Both the position numbers and the translations under genes were made by a program. A stretch of DNA of 64,000 bases, from the NCBI RefSeq assembly GCF_910592395.1, contig NC_088311.1, positions 15,008,501 to 15,072,500 of the forward strand. Reading direction: 5' to 3'. Positions 32,283 to 42,334 of the stretch are shown here, in pieces (the first letter of the stretch is position 1; each line of letters starts with the position of its first letter). This DNA is from Lineus longissimus. Taxonomy: Eukaryota; Nemertea; Pilidiophora; Heteronemertea; Lineidae. The notes below the pieces were generated by a model. That model saw only the letters and a program-made list of their open reading frames with translations. It was not told the origin of the DNA and made no database searches.

Positions 32283-33372
32283 ACTTAAGACTTCAGTGAC
32301 GTTTGTCGGAGCTTTTATCGCCTGAAGATCCGCAACCTTTTTCGGATCCAGAGATATCCCTTTTGCGCTGAACTAATGTCCGAAGAATATCATGCTAGCA
32401 ACTCTGAATAGACACTTTGGTAGATTGACGGTTAGATTGTTTTCAGATAGTCTTTGTAACACAAGGCGAAGCCGTTCATCGTGTTCCTTTGTGTTTTTAC
32501 CGCCAATATAGATATTGTCACTTACGTCGCGTACTCCGGGATTCCTTTAATCACATCACTGATCTTTTTCTGAAAGATCTCTGCCGAACAGGACATACCG
32601 AAATTCAGCCTCTTATAGCGCCATAATCCGATATGAGATGAAAAAGTTGTCAAAATTTAATGACGTGATGCTGGATCAAGTAAAATTTGATGACATCCCT
32701 GCTTAAGATTGAGTTTACTGAACACAGTGCAGCCATTGAGGTCTGCAGTTATGTCATCGATAGTTGGAATCACATGACGTTCACGAATGATCGCACGATT
32801 AACACAACGCATATCCACGCAAATCGGATTTCGTCTGGATTATGAGGTTTAGGTAAGACTACAATAGGCGATATCCAAGGAGTAGGTCCTTCTGCGAGTT
32901 CGAGGATATCGGAATCTGCCAAGTCCAAAATTTTGTCTTTGACTCGTTTTCTAACATTGAACGGTAACTTTCGATGAGGTTGTGCGACTGGTATGACATT
33001 TGGGTCAACGTGTATTTTCACAGGATCTCCTTTGCAGGCTCCCATACCTTTGGTTACGTTAGGGAAATCTACAAGACAATCAGGAATTTTGGTTTCATGG
33101 GTAAAGGCGTTAGTTACCCTGATTAGGGTGAGCTTTTGAGATGTTTTCCAACTGATTAGCGAACCGCTTGGTCCTTCCACGACGTAGAATGTTTCTTGAC
33201 ATTGACGATTGTCATTGCGGAGTTCTGCTTCAAATTTGCCGCACAAATTTAGAGGAGTATCAGATAGATATGGAAAAATTATCGTTTTCGATGGGGTTAG
33301 CCGTGGTAGAAGTATGATATTGCGATATTCTTCCGTATTCAGAATATACACTGTTGCACCAGAGTCAGCCAT
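32283..33372 (-). pseudogene. pol: gypsy pol: protease and reverse transcriptase
   Basis: Protease begins with ADSGATVYIL (catalytic DSG) near 33370. RT N-terminal blocks follow (HRKLPFNVRKRV, TPWISPIVVLPKPH) to 32770. Further RT sequence at 32283-32770 is in pieces: DLNGCTVFSKLNLKQG, then a stop, then the active-site region reading DVSDNIYIGG where the family has two adjacent Asp. The second catalytic Asp is therefore lost. Stops near 32640 and 32380. Confidence 0.85.
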
Positions 33373-34398
33373 TACTCGTGTGCGGGTGCCGCATATTGTA
33401 ACTTTGAAGACTGGTTTATCACTGATGAATGTGGTGGTGATGTGGAATGAATATTCATCGTCGTCTTCCGTGGTGTTGTGACTAAGGCTCTGGGTGTCCT
33501 CATCACGTTTGGACTCAACAGCTCTAGCTCGGTGGTTGCCATTTTGATGAAGTCTCTGGTTGCCATGGTTACTCAGTCTCGGCTGAGATTTGTCTCGATT
33601 CTGGTTGGTAGACCTGCTGGTATTGGTACGACATACTTTCCCGAAATGATTTAAACGACCGCAACGATTGCACTCCTTGCCCTTTGCAGGACAGTCACCT
33701 CAATGTGGGCATGATCCACCACATAGACCGCATATGCTATTACGATCACGTTGATTGCGATTGCCATTGCCAGGGTTTCGAAACGACGGTTCACCTTTCG
33801 ATGATTTTCCTATGCAATGCATTGGACTGGTGCGTATCACAGTGCTTTTTGATGTCCACTGTTTGACTGTCTGCTAGTGCCATAGATCTAGAAGTTTTCA
33901 GCAGATTATCTAAAGTCAACGATTCTTCAATTGATTTCTGGCGTAGTCGATTATTGTGCGTCCTTTGTATAATTTGGCGTTTTATTTCAAGATTAACAAC
34001 TGCGAACTCGCACCGTTTTGCCAAAATTACAAGTCGTGCGTAGAATTCACCTTCAGTCTCATTGTTCAACTGTTTCTCTCTCCGGAATGAGTAGACCAAA
34101 TGATCGATACATTTCTAGGTTCTAGGTACGCACTAAAGGCTTTTACCACGCATTCATAGACATTGTCAATCGAGGTGTCTGTCGCATCGACTTCAGGCAC
34201 AACCAATGTCTCGAATATGTCGCTTGCACAGTCACCCACATAGTGCAGTAGCATTGCCTTCTTTTGTTTGGCTTCTTTGATAGTCATTGCATCAAACATG
34301 ATTTGGATGCGTCTGATATATTTGGCGAATCATATCGGAGCAGTTTCTCTTGGGACAAGATCGAATTCTGGGAAGTTGGGTAGACTGATTGCCGCCAT
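33373..34398 (-). pseudogene. gag: gypsy gag (broken)
   Basis: Starts at an ATG at 34398 (MAAISLPNFPEFDLVPRE) close to the 5' LTR. Blocks: MFDAMTIKEAKQKKAMLLHY and FSAYLEPRNV (34140-34299), FRREKQLNNETEGEFYARL (about 34060), then zinc knuckles near 33640-33715 with CNRCGRLNHFGKVC intact and the one before it cut by a stop where Trp is expected. At least three frame changes. Matches the gag style of animal gypsy elements that carry two CCHC knuckles. Confidence 0.8.
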
Positions 34399-34514
34399 CT
34401 TGGATTTCAAGATTTGAAAAAATTTATTCGAATAAAAATTTGTTTCCTACCGTTTTCCAAACACTTTTAGATAAAATCAACAGTTCATTTGATAATACGG
34501 TTCCTCGTCTCCAT

Positions 34515-34585
34515 TGTAACATCCCTTTGGTCCATAGCCGATATGCCTTAATTAACATATATCAATATACATACAGGACGTCACA
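34515..34585 (-). repeat. 5' LTR of the gypsy element (shortened)
   Basis: 71 bp, starts TGTAACATCCCTTTGGTCC and ends ACAGGACGTCACA on the + strand. An internal deletion of about 67 bp relative to the 3' LTR explains the length. Confidence 0.8.
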
Positions 34586-34590
34586 GTATC

Positions 34591-34960
34591 CTCTAATAAT
34601 TTTATATATGCACAACGGAAGCTGCATGTTTATCTCACCTTCCTGTTAAACACAATGATATCTCATGGTTTCTGCCCTATTGATTACTCTAGGCCTACTG
34701 TTGTCCCTATTCCTAAGAATATGAGAAAATCATTGAATGTTTCGGAGAATTACCGTGGTATTGCACTTAGTACTATAATTGATAAGATTTTAGATTATAT
34801 CATTCTAGATTAATATAGTGAGCTTTTGTTAACAAAAGACAACCAATTTGGTTTCAAAAAGAATTTGTCAACTACATGCTGCAGTTTTATGGTTGAAGAA
34901 GTTATTAGGCATTTCAATAACAATGACACCCCTGTGTATTGTGTCATGCTTGATGCATCC
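34591..34960 (+). pseudogene. LINE RT, fingers to first palm motif
   Basis: Reads KLHVYLTFLLNTMISHGF, VVPIPKNMRKSLN, ENYRGIALSTIIDKI, QFGFKKNLSTTC and VYCVMLDAS, where the Asp of LDAS is the first RT catalytic residue. Cut at 34960 by the 2.3-kb element; continues at 37280. Confidence 0.85.
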
Positions 34961-35231
34961 GGAGTCTTTCAAATAAAGAGTCAGGCAACTAGGGACAGTA
35001 TGGCTTCAACATCAAAGCTGCCACCCGTTTCGGAAGAGGCGCGTTGGGACAGAGCTCTCTCTGGTCACATGGTACACCCAAGCCATTTCCTCACAACTGG
35101 ACTTTGAACTATTCTTTGATCAGCTGAACATGGCCGTTTCAAACACCCCGTTTTAAAGCAAACGCCTGCTTCAAAGTCACTGATCTCTATAAAACTATTT
35201 ACATATGATGTCAAAGATAACATTTATATGA

Positions 35232-36335
35232 ATGAAATGGCCAGGGCCATTGTGCTCACCTCATGAGGAGGAAAGATGGATGAAGAGCATGGTATTGTGT
35301 CATGTAGTGTTAGGTTTGATGTAGGTCCAAGCAATTACAATTTCCCCAAAATGGCCAATTTACAGTACAGTTGACCTCTGTGACCTGAAAAGTAGGTCAA
35401 ATCAAAAAAGACCTGTGTGACACATTGAATGGTTGTTAGAATTAGATGTACCTATTATATAAAATTGGTCCCAATCGGGCAAGTAATTAAGGAATAATAG
35501 CATTTTGAAGAATTTTGGATTTGGCCCCCTCCCTGGTGGCCAAACAGCAAATCAGATCGGACCAAACTTCGGTACCTGAGATCACCTGACCGAGGGGTAC
35601 ATGTATACTTAATTCGTGATCAATAGTCATTGCGGTTAAGAAACTTGCCATAGTTACGGCCTGACAGCCAATTTACGCCGTTTGACCTCTGTGACCTTGA
35701 AAGTAGGTCAAATTAAAAACCTGCGTGACATATACTGTCTGGTGGTAAGATGTACCCATGATATCAAATTGGTGGCAATGGGGCAAGAAGTTAAGGAACA
35801 ATCACATTTGAAAGGGTTCTGGATTTAGCCCCCTGGTGGTCAAGTGGTGAATCATATTGGACCGAACCTCGGTCCCCGAGATCACCTGACTAAGGGGTAC
35901 ATGCGCACCAAATTTGGGATCAATAGTCATTGCAGTTTAGAAACGTGCCATAGTTACATCCTAACAGCCAATTTACGCCATTTGACCTCTGTGACCTTGA
36001 AAAGTAGGTCAAATCAAAAACCTGTACGATATGTGATGTTTCCTTGCTAGGAGTACCTACCATAAAATTTTTATGGAATACGGATGATTAATAAGAGATA
36101 TATCACACTTTTTATGTTTTCAGTTTTAGCCCCCTGGTGGCCTAGTCAAGAACCAGACCAGACTGAAATTCAGTGTCAGAGTACCTCTGACATAGGGGGT
36201 CATGTGTACAAAGTTTCAAGTTCATAGCACTAGCAATTAAGAAACGGGCCACAGGATGCGACGACGACGGACGACGACAAACGACAGACGGACACAGGGC
36301 TATTGTATAGACTCCCCTAACGGTGAGCCAAAAAA
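35232..36335 (+). mobile_element. GACCTC-family repeat, second subfamily copy
   Basis: Full 5' leader (ATGAAATGGCCAGGGCC), modules at 35372, 35685 and 35984, CGA-rich tract, and 3' end CTCCCCTAACGGTGAGCCAAAAA-like, as in 16123-17107. Lies inside the TIR element 34961-37279. Confidence 0.85.
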
Positions 36336-37279
36336 GTTGGTTTGAGAATAATTTTCAAAATGCGTTTTTCTACGCCACATCATCCAATATTTTTGTGGTC
36401 AGCAGTTTAGTGAGTTGTCGGTACATAATGGACCATCTAAGGGTATTACATGGTTCCATTTGTTGTCATCTAATGGGATAATAATATCTTATTAATTAAT
36501 TTTGACCGACTACAACTAGTTTTATAGCAGGTTTAATTTCGCGTTCGCGGTATAAAAACGAAAAAAAAGAAGAAAATATGCAAAACGTCCCGTTTTCTGT
36601 GGTTAGATGTTCGCATGTTTGAAATCCCATTTTATGTCGATTTAAATTTTGCTACTTTAATGTAACTGTTAATGGGATATTTGATAGTTTTGCGATTTTG
36701 AAGCCCAGTTCCTAGATTATTTAGATTAGAAAATGGTTCATTTTGCCATCGATGAGCTTGTTTTGGCACGAATAAAGTGGTGTGAGGTATACCGTTCCAA
36801 TGTTGTTAAACACGCAATTTGGCTTAAACCTTACAAACATTTATGATGTGTACATCAAATTTTGAGTCACCTCATCAGAAACAATTTACAGTATATGTTG
36901 CCATTGATTGCAACCTAATTATGGATTTTTATAACAAATTGCTAAGAGATGAGAGTGCATGCAGTTTAATTGTGGTTTGATTATTGGTTTGGCAATTAGC
37001 AGCTTATCAACACATCTGTCTAATTTTTTAGATCGTTCTCATCAATATAATTTAAATTGTATGTACATGTATTTGTAACCCGATAAATCATATGTGTACC
37101 TCATATATGCAGAGTAAATATTTTTAACAGAATTTTGGTCGTTCCATCATTGTTTTGCACATCAACTCAGTTCGTAGCTGACTTAAAAAGGGCTTTATCA
37201 TGGCTTCCACTTAATTGCCCGAAAGAGCTGTGGGGTCAAAGGAAACCTGCAGTGACCTGACCTTTTAATATAAAGACTC
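36336..37279. other. AT-rich interior of the 2.3-kb element
   Basis: No frame above 60 codons and no recognised repeat. Confidence 0.5.
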
Positions 37280-38060
37280 TGATGCATCCAAAACATTTGA
37301 TTATGTGAGTTACATCAAGCTTTCAAGATTCCGCGAGATAGAGGTATTTGTCCTCTTATTTAACGTTTATAACTGACGCTGTACACCACACAGACAATTT
37401 GTATTAAGTGGGACCAATATGTGTCCCCCCCTTCAGGGTTTCAAATGGCACAAACAGGGCGGTGTTTTATCACCATACTGTTCAATTTTTACATAGGAGA
37501 GCTCGTGGATGGGTTGCAGAGGATAGGTATCGGCTGCCATAGGTCACATCTTTTGTGGGGCATTTGCTCACGTGGAGGCTGTTATAATCCTTGCACCATC
37601 GCTTTGAGGACAATGCTCGGGGTTTGTGACAAATTGTCCATCAAGTATACACTAAAATTCAATGCCACGAAGAGTAAATTGCTGAAAATTTAATTGTACC
37701 TCCACGGACTCATTGCAAGTTGATTCCGGTTATAATTGATGATTGTCATATACAAATTACCCTTGAAAAGCATGCTTGGAATTTGTTCAACTCTCTAGCA
37801 GCATCGTCTAATCAGTACTTCAATTGGGTTGGCGGCTGGTCCTTGCAGGGAGCAGATCACCATTAAGCAATAGTATCAATCACTTGTGTACTAAGTACAA
37901 CATTAACAAAAATCCTCTTGCTGCAGATTTAATACTTCACTTTGGTACCCAAAGCAAGGAACGAGTGAAACAGGTTGGGACACAGATTAGGGAACTTTTG
38001 AAAACCGAGGGACTGTGGACACGACCTCCTAAACCACGCAGACACCAGTAAGATCATTGA
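37280..38060 (+). pseudogene. LINE RT palm to C-terminus
   Basis: Resumes DASKTFDYVSYIKLF, then RT blocks FNFYIGELVDGLQRIGIGCH and KYTLKFNATKSKLLKI. The region that should contain the YADD box (about 37560) is rearranged and lacks it. Another frame continues with PPRTHCKLIPVIIDDCHIQ, and 37824-38051 ends INHLCTKYNINKNPLAADLI..RPPKPRRHQ, which may be the C-terminal tail. Broken by frameshifts. Confidence 0.72.
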
Positions 38061-38289
38061 GCTCCTGTGCGTGCATTGAAAACCCCCAATATCTGAATGC
38101 TATTATTGGTGCTCTCAGTGTATTAGTATTGGTGTACCAAATCAGTAAGTTGTATATATGTTTTACCTCGGTATCACATGTAAAGCACACTGCACGCTAG
38201 CACTTTCACACATACACTAGTGTAAATGTACATCTATTCATTAACGAAATAAACAGTTATAAAAAAAATGCAATTTAAAATTTCTGTCA
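38061..38289. other. Possible LINE 3' UTR
   Basis: Non-coding, ends AATAAACAG..AAAAAAATGC before the TIR-element words resume. Confidence 0.35.
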
Positions 38290-38544
38290 GGGGCTACAAA
38301 TACTCCAAGGCCACGGGGTATTTGTAGCCCCTGCCACGAGTCTTGTATTTTCTCTCCAAGGCATTGTTTTAGATTAAGTGCCCTGGATTACAGGCTGTAA
38401 AATTGGAAGAGGTGCCACTACAAGATGCAGGCTGGTTTGAGTGAACCTGCCTAGAAATATCTTGCGTAACCAAAGTTATAGGTAAAAAAGGGGCCACAAA
38501 TACCCCATTCATATTATAAAAAAGGCCTATAACATTAACTTGTA

Positions 38545-39385
38545 GTCTGCAGGGATGGTGCAACGCAGTAGACAACCAGTAACTGCAGTCTGGACCTTTT
38601 CAACCCGTCAAAGTACTGCTTGAGACAACCAGTCCATTAGATGCATGGTCACAACCTAGGACAACTACATCATGTAGCAAATGTAATCTGGACCTTTGTA
38701 TATATTCCTTCGAAGTGCAGGTTGTGAAAAACCAGCCCAGTCGATGCCTGGTCACAACCTTGGGGCAAACAGTTTTAAGGACCTTAACACCAAATCCCTT
38801 GAAGCGTAGGTTGAGGCAAACCAGCCCAGTAGATGCATTGTTACAAACAGAAACAGTCTTGACCTTTACATCAATTCCTTTTATTTGAAGTGTTAGTTGA
38901 GACAAACTAGTCCAGTGAACAAGGTCCGCCCTAAGCCGGGAAAGCCATGCAGTAATTGTCATCGGCTTTATATCAGGGATAACCAATAGCTCCAAAGTGC
39001 AAAGCAAGGACCAAGGGGTATGATTTTCTTGGCCCGCATTGATAGCGAGAAAAAATTAACATATACACTTGATTTTGGTAAACCAACTGCCACATACGGT
39101 TTTCTTTATTTAATCAATTTTGAGGTATTACAGTGAAAAAGAATGAAATACTAGAATTGACTGGTTCTTCTGATGACTACACAGGTGAGCACTGAAGTTG
39201 GATGGAAGGTGCAGTAAGGTGTTAGTTCAGTTCTATGAGTATGAGTGTAGCTCAGCTCCTCTCTCGGTGATCTGTGATGTGGTCACCAAAAACGTTCAAT
39301 GTAGCTATGATTATTCCTGCAAAAACATGATGAGAAAACATTTCAATTTTGATTGTCAAGTTTTATAATACAAGACCAACAAATC
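38545..39385 (+). repeat. Repeat R with ~90-bp tandem block, copy 1
   Basis: About four to five units of roughly 90 bp with TCTGGACCTTT, TTCCTTTGAAGTG-like, AGGTTG, CCAGCCCAGTAGATGCAT and GGTCACAACC. After 39010 follow TGTGATGTGGTCACC, AACGTT and ATACAAGACCAACAA, as at 54420-54540. The copy is cut at 39386 by the foldback element; its continuation TGATTATTGATCAAGG reappears at 45724. Confidence 0.8.
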
Positions 39386-40087
39386 TATGGCAAGCCAAAG
39401 TAGAAAAAATCCATCCCTGGGAAAATACTCGCAAAAAGTGCATGCAACATTTCCAAAAATATATGCAACATTTCCAAAAATATATGCAACATTTCGAAAA
39501 TTACATCAACAATTTCAAAACTACATGCAACCCGTGAAAAATACATCAATTTTTTTAATGTTCATCCTTTTTTCATCAAACAATTTTTTCGTTCAACATT
39601 CATGTGACCAAGCTACAGTCACGCGACCTCATAACTGATGATGTATGGGTGAGTCACTCGAGGAGGTATACCGTTGCGCATATGCAACCTTATTATATTT
39701 AGAATGGAACACTTGTATTTGTTTACAGTTAGAACTTTGGTCAATTCAAGACTGGTACCACCATCCTGCCAAGTCCGACAGTTGTGCTAGTATGTACCGA
39801 GTTTTATAAGTGCGCTGAATAAAATAATTCCTGGAATAAAAACAATTTATTACGGCATTATAAGTACAACAGAAGATCAAGTACTTACAATTTTTAAGTG
39901 ATTTGAACTCATACTTTTCTGTGCGGCCCATCTGGAATTTTCTTACGAGTTTATCCCGACGACATCAGCACCGGCGTTGTTGTTGACGTTAATAGTAAGG
40001 TTAAAGTAAACTCTTAGGACGACTCCAACAAGTCTGACACATCATCAGTTATGAGGTCATGTGACTGTACCTAGGTCACATGAATGT

Positions 40088-40314
40088 TGTTTATTCGTTC
40101 GGTATCATTTCGATCTCATCATGAAGAACTCACTCAGACCACGCACTTCCTTCCTTGAGGACTGTATATTCCAGACTAAAAACATAACATTTACACAATA
40201 CAACACGTAGGTTAAAAATTACATCATAATAAAAGTCTGTAAATAGATTCGATCACTCATGCCAATAGGGTCCATAATAGGCGTTTACTAAACTGTCTAT
40301 TTCACACCCAAACA
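40088..40314 (-). repeat. 3' LTR of BEL element 2
   Basis: 227 bp; identical to 45306-45532 except at two bases near 40208-40211. Confidence 0.94.
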
Positions 40315-40352
40315 TACCGCCAGCCTTGAATGCCGCCAGCCTTTCAACTCAA

Positions 40353-40775
40353 TCAACATGTGTCAGCCTGGCTACTTAGTAACATTGCTAGTTTTCTAAT
40401 TGGACGCTTAACTACACCGTTAACCGTTTTCAACGTCGCAACGCGCACCAGTCCATCCTCTCCGGGATGTAACTCGACCACACGAGCCATCAACCATTTC
40501 AACGGTGGCAAATTGTCTTCGCGAATAATCACTAAATCGTCAATTTCAAGATTGCGTTGAACCTTTGTCCATTTCGGCCTGTTCTGTAACCTAGCAATAT
40601 ATTCCAGCGACCAACGCTTCCAGAACAGTTGGTACAAGGACTGTACATGCTGCCATCTATTCAGGCGGTTAACCTTTACATCCGTCAGATCAATTTCTGG
40701 TAAAGCGTTAAGTTCCGTACCTACTAAGAAATGATCTGGTGTGAGAGCTTGAAAGTCCGAGGGATCAGTAGACAA
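40353..40775 (-). pseudogene. BEL element 2 integrase C-terminal (DUF5641-like)
   Basis: 140 codons: LTPDHFLVGTELNALPE, FWKRWSLEYIARLQ, IDDLVIIREDNLPPLKW, LHPGEDGLVRVATLKT. This is the C-terminal domain that follows the integrase core in BEL/Pao. It is read in a different frame from the upstream block, because a deletion near 40775 removed the core. Confidence 0.88.
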
Positions 40776-42334
40776 TGGGCACAGTTTCTAACTAAGTCCC
40801 GCGCACCTATTATCCAATACCGCTGTTGTAAAACGGCAACAAGTAACTTAGGTCCCGCATGTAGATTTCGTTTATGTTCGGAATGCATGGTCAATTCAGT
40901 TAGCCTATGCTTTCTTGGAAGCAAGATCTGGTGTCTCCTCGAGTAGGGCAGTTTAGAAAGTCCTAGGCATCCACCCACTCGTAGCACACCATTGTTATCT
41001 AAGAACGGGCACAAGGGTAACAAGGTGCTCTTGTTAGAGAGTTCCTCCTTGTTCTTCAATCGAGCAATTTCATTCTCAAAACTGTCTCTCTGAGCCACCT
41101 TAATCCAATACGTCAATGCATTGTCTATTTCACTACAACTCAAGTGGCCTTTGTTCGGGGTTTGTGACCTGTGGTTGTTTAACCATCTGAAGCACCAAGC
41201 GGAAACACGTACTATTTGAGACAATGAGGAATATGGGAATAAGTCCATTTCTTTTGTCCCATTTTTATCAGCCACATTACAAATGCGTCCTTTTCTCAGT
41301 TCAATCGATGTTTCCTCTGCCATGTCTGTGCCCTGCAATCGGTGCGGAGCAGGCCAGTTATCTGCAGTTTCTGACAACCACTCAGGACCATTCCACCACA
41401 GTTTATGGTCAATCAGAACACTAGGCATGATACCGCGCGATGCACAATCATTGGGGTTTTCAATACCAGGACAAAATCTCCACTGTGACGGATTCATCAA
41501 GCTTTGCACTTCGCTAACCCTATTGGCCACGAATGTTTTCCACCGATTTGGGTTTCCCCGGTTCCAGTCTAACGTTACAGTAGAATCAGACCAAGCATGA
41601 AGTGTCACAACCGGTAACTTCAATGCAGATTGAACCTTATGTAACAGTCTAGCTAGCAACAATGCTGCACAAAGTTCCAATCTAGGCAATGCGATTTGCT
41701 GGGTTGGCGCTACCTTTGTCTTCGCACACACAAGTGTCACTAAGATAGTCCCATTCGACTGTTCGGTACGCAAATACACTACGCCTGCATAGCCACGCTC
41801 TGACGCATCGCTGAAACCATGCAACTGATAGTCAACAACACTAGCTCCATTCTTTGGCACTATACACCGCTCACATTTCAAATTATCTATTTCCTGCATG
41901 TCAGATTTCCAGTCAAGCCATATGCGCAATTCAGTGTCAGGCAGGGGATCATCCCAGCCAAGACCCAGTAACCAAAGTTTCTGAAACATGATCTTTGCGC
42001 ACATGAGAGTTGGTGTGAGAAGCCCCAATGGATCAAACACTTTCCCAGCTTCTGACAGCAATTGCCTTTTTGTCACTGCTTTACAGTTACTTTCACCAAA
42101 ATTTACTCGATACAGAAACGTGTCCGAATTAGAGTCCCAATAAACTCCTAGGGTTTTCGCAACTGGATTGTCCAAGTCTATATTAAGTACATGCTGGCTG
42201 ACCTCGGCCCCATGAACACTCTGTAGAACAGCGGGTTCATTACTGTTCCATTTTCTCAAATCAAACCCTCCACGGTCAAGCAGTTCATCAAGTTCGGATG
42301 TTAAACAAGATGGCGCCCCTTGTTTCATGAGCAC
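40724..42334 (-). pseudogene. pol: BEL element 2 pol: RT end, RNase H, integrase zinc region
   Basis: 536 codons. RT C-terminal part (LLDRGGFDLRKWNSNE, KVFDPLGLLTP), RNase H (LHGFSDASERGYAGVVYLR, PRLELCAALL, HAWSDSTVTLDW, NPNDCASRG) and integrase N-terminal region (LDNNGVLRVGG, RNLHAGPKLLV, YWIIGARDLVRNCAHC). All four RNase H acidic residues are present. Directly after NCAHC the catalytic integrase core, roughly 170 residues in this family, is missing, and the frame runs briefly out of phase to its stop. Confidence 0.93.

Larger units (their letters stand above)
29856..34585 (-). mobile_element. Ty3/gypsy LTR retrotransposon, degenerate
   Basis: Minus-strand element with LTRs at 29856-29993 and 34515-34585 and a 5-bp target duplication GTATC (29851-29855, 34586-34590). 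Order from its 5' end: LTR, gag with two zinc knuckles, protease, RT, RNase H, integrase, C-terminal tail, LTR. Next to the 5' LTR lies TGGAGACGAGGAACC, a possible tRNA primer site. Integrase after RNase H places it in Ty3/gypsy. Many stops and frameshifts; inactive. Confidence 0.9.
34961..37279. mobile_element. 2.3-kb TIR element, family unknown
   Basis: Inserted in the LINE with a 10-bp target duplication TGATGCATCC (34951-34960 and 37280-37289). Ends are short inverted repeats: GAGTCTTT at left and AAAGACTC at right. A 9-10-bp duplication is typical of MULE-type elements, but the TIR is short and no transposase frame is visible, so class is open. It carries a GACCTC repeat of the second subfamily and about 900 bp of AT-rich DNA. 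Confidence 0.75.
29655..38060 (+). mobile_element. Jockey/CR1-like LINE, split by two later insertions
   Basis: Three collinear coding blocks on the + strand: 29710-29855 (upstream of RT), 34591-34960 (fingers/palm) and 37280-38060 (palm to C-terminus). The first gap is a gypsy element, the second a 2.3-kb TIR element. Both sets of flanks carry direct duplications, and the reading continues across each empty site, which shows the LINE was there first. Several frameshifts and stops. Confidence 0.82.
29019..38510. mobile_element. Putative TIR element holding the LINE
   Basis: The word GGGGTATTTGTAGCCCC, or a near variant, occurs at 29025, 29324, 29348 and 38315, and in inverted form at 38290 and 38490. 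The outer ends are inverted: GAAATGGGGTATTCGTAGCCCC-like at left and GGGGCCACAAATACCCCATTC-like at right. The copies flank the composite LINE, suggesting that the LINE landed inside an element with these ends. Confidence is limited because the intervening host part is short and diverged. Confidence 0.45.

Noticed and set aside
38545-39010. CRISPR-like regular repeats
   Set aside because: The units are contiguous and diverged, without unique spacers, and the genome is eukaryotic.
39400-39600. Frames MQHFQKYMQHF and similar
   Set aside because: They arise from the minisatellite in the foldback arm.
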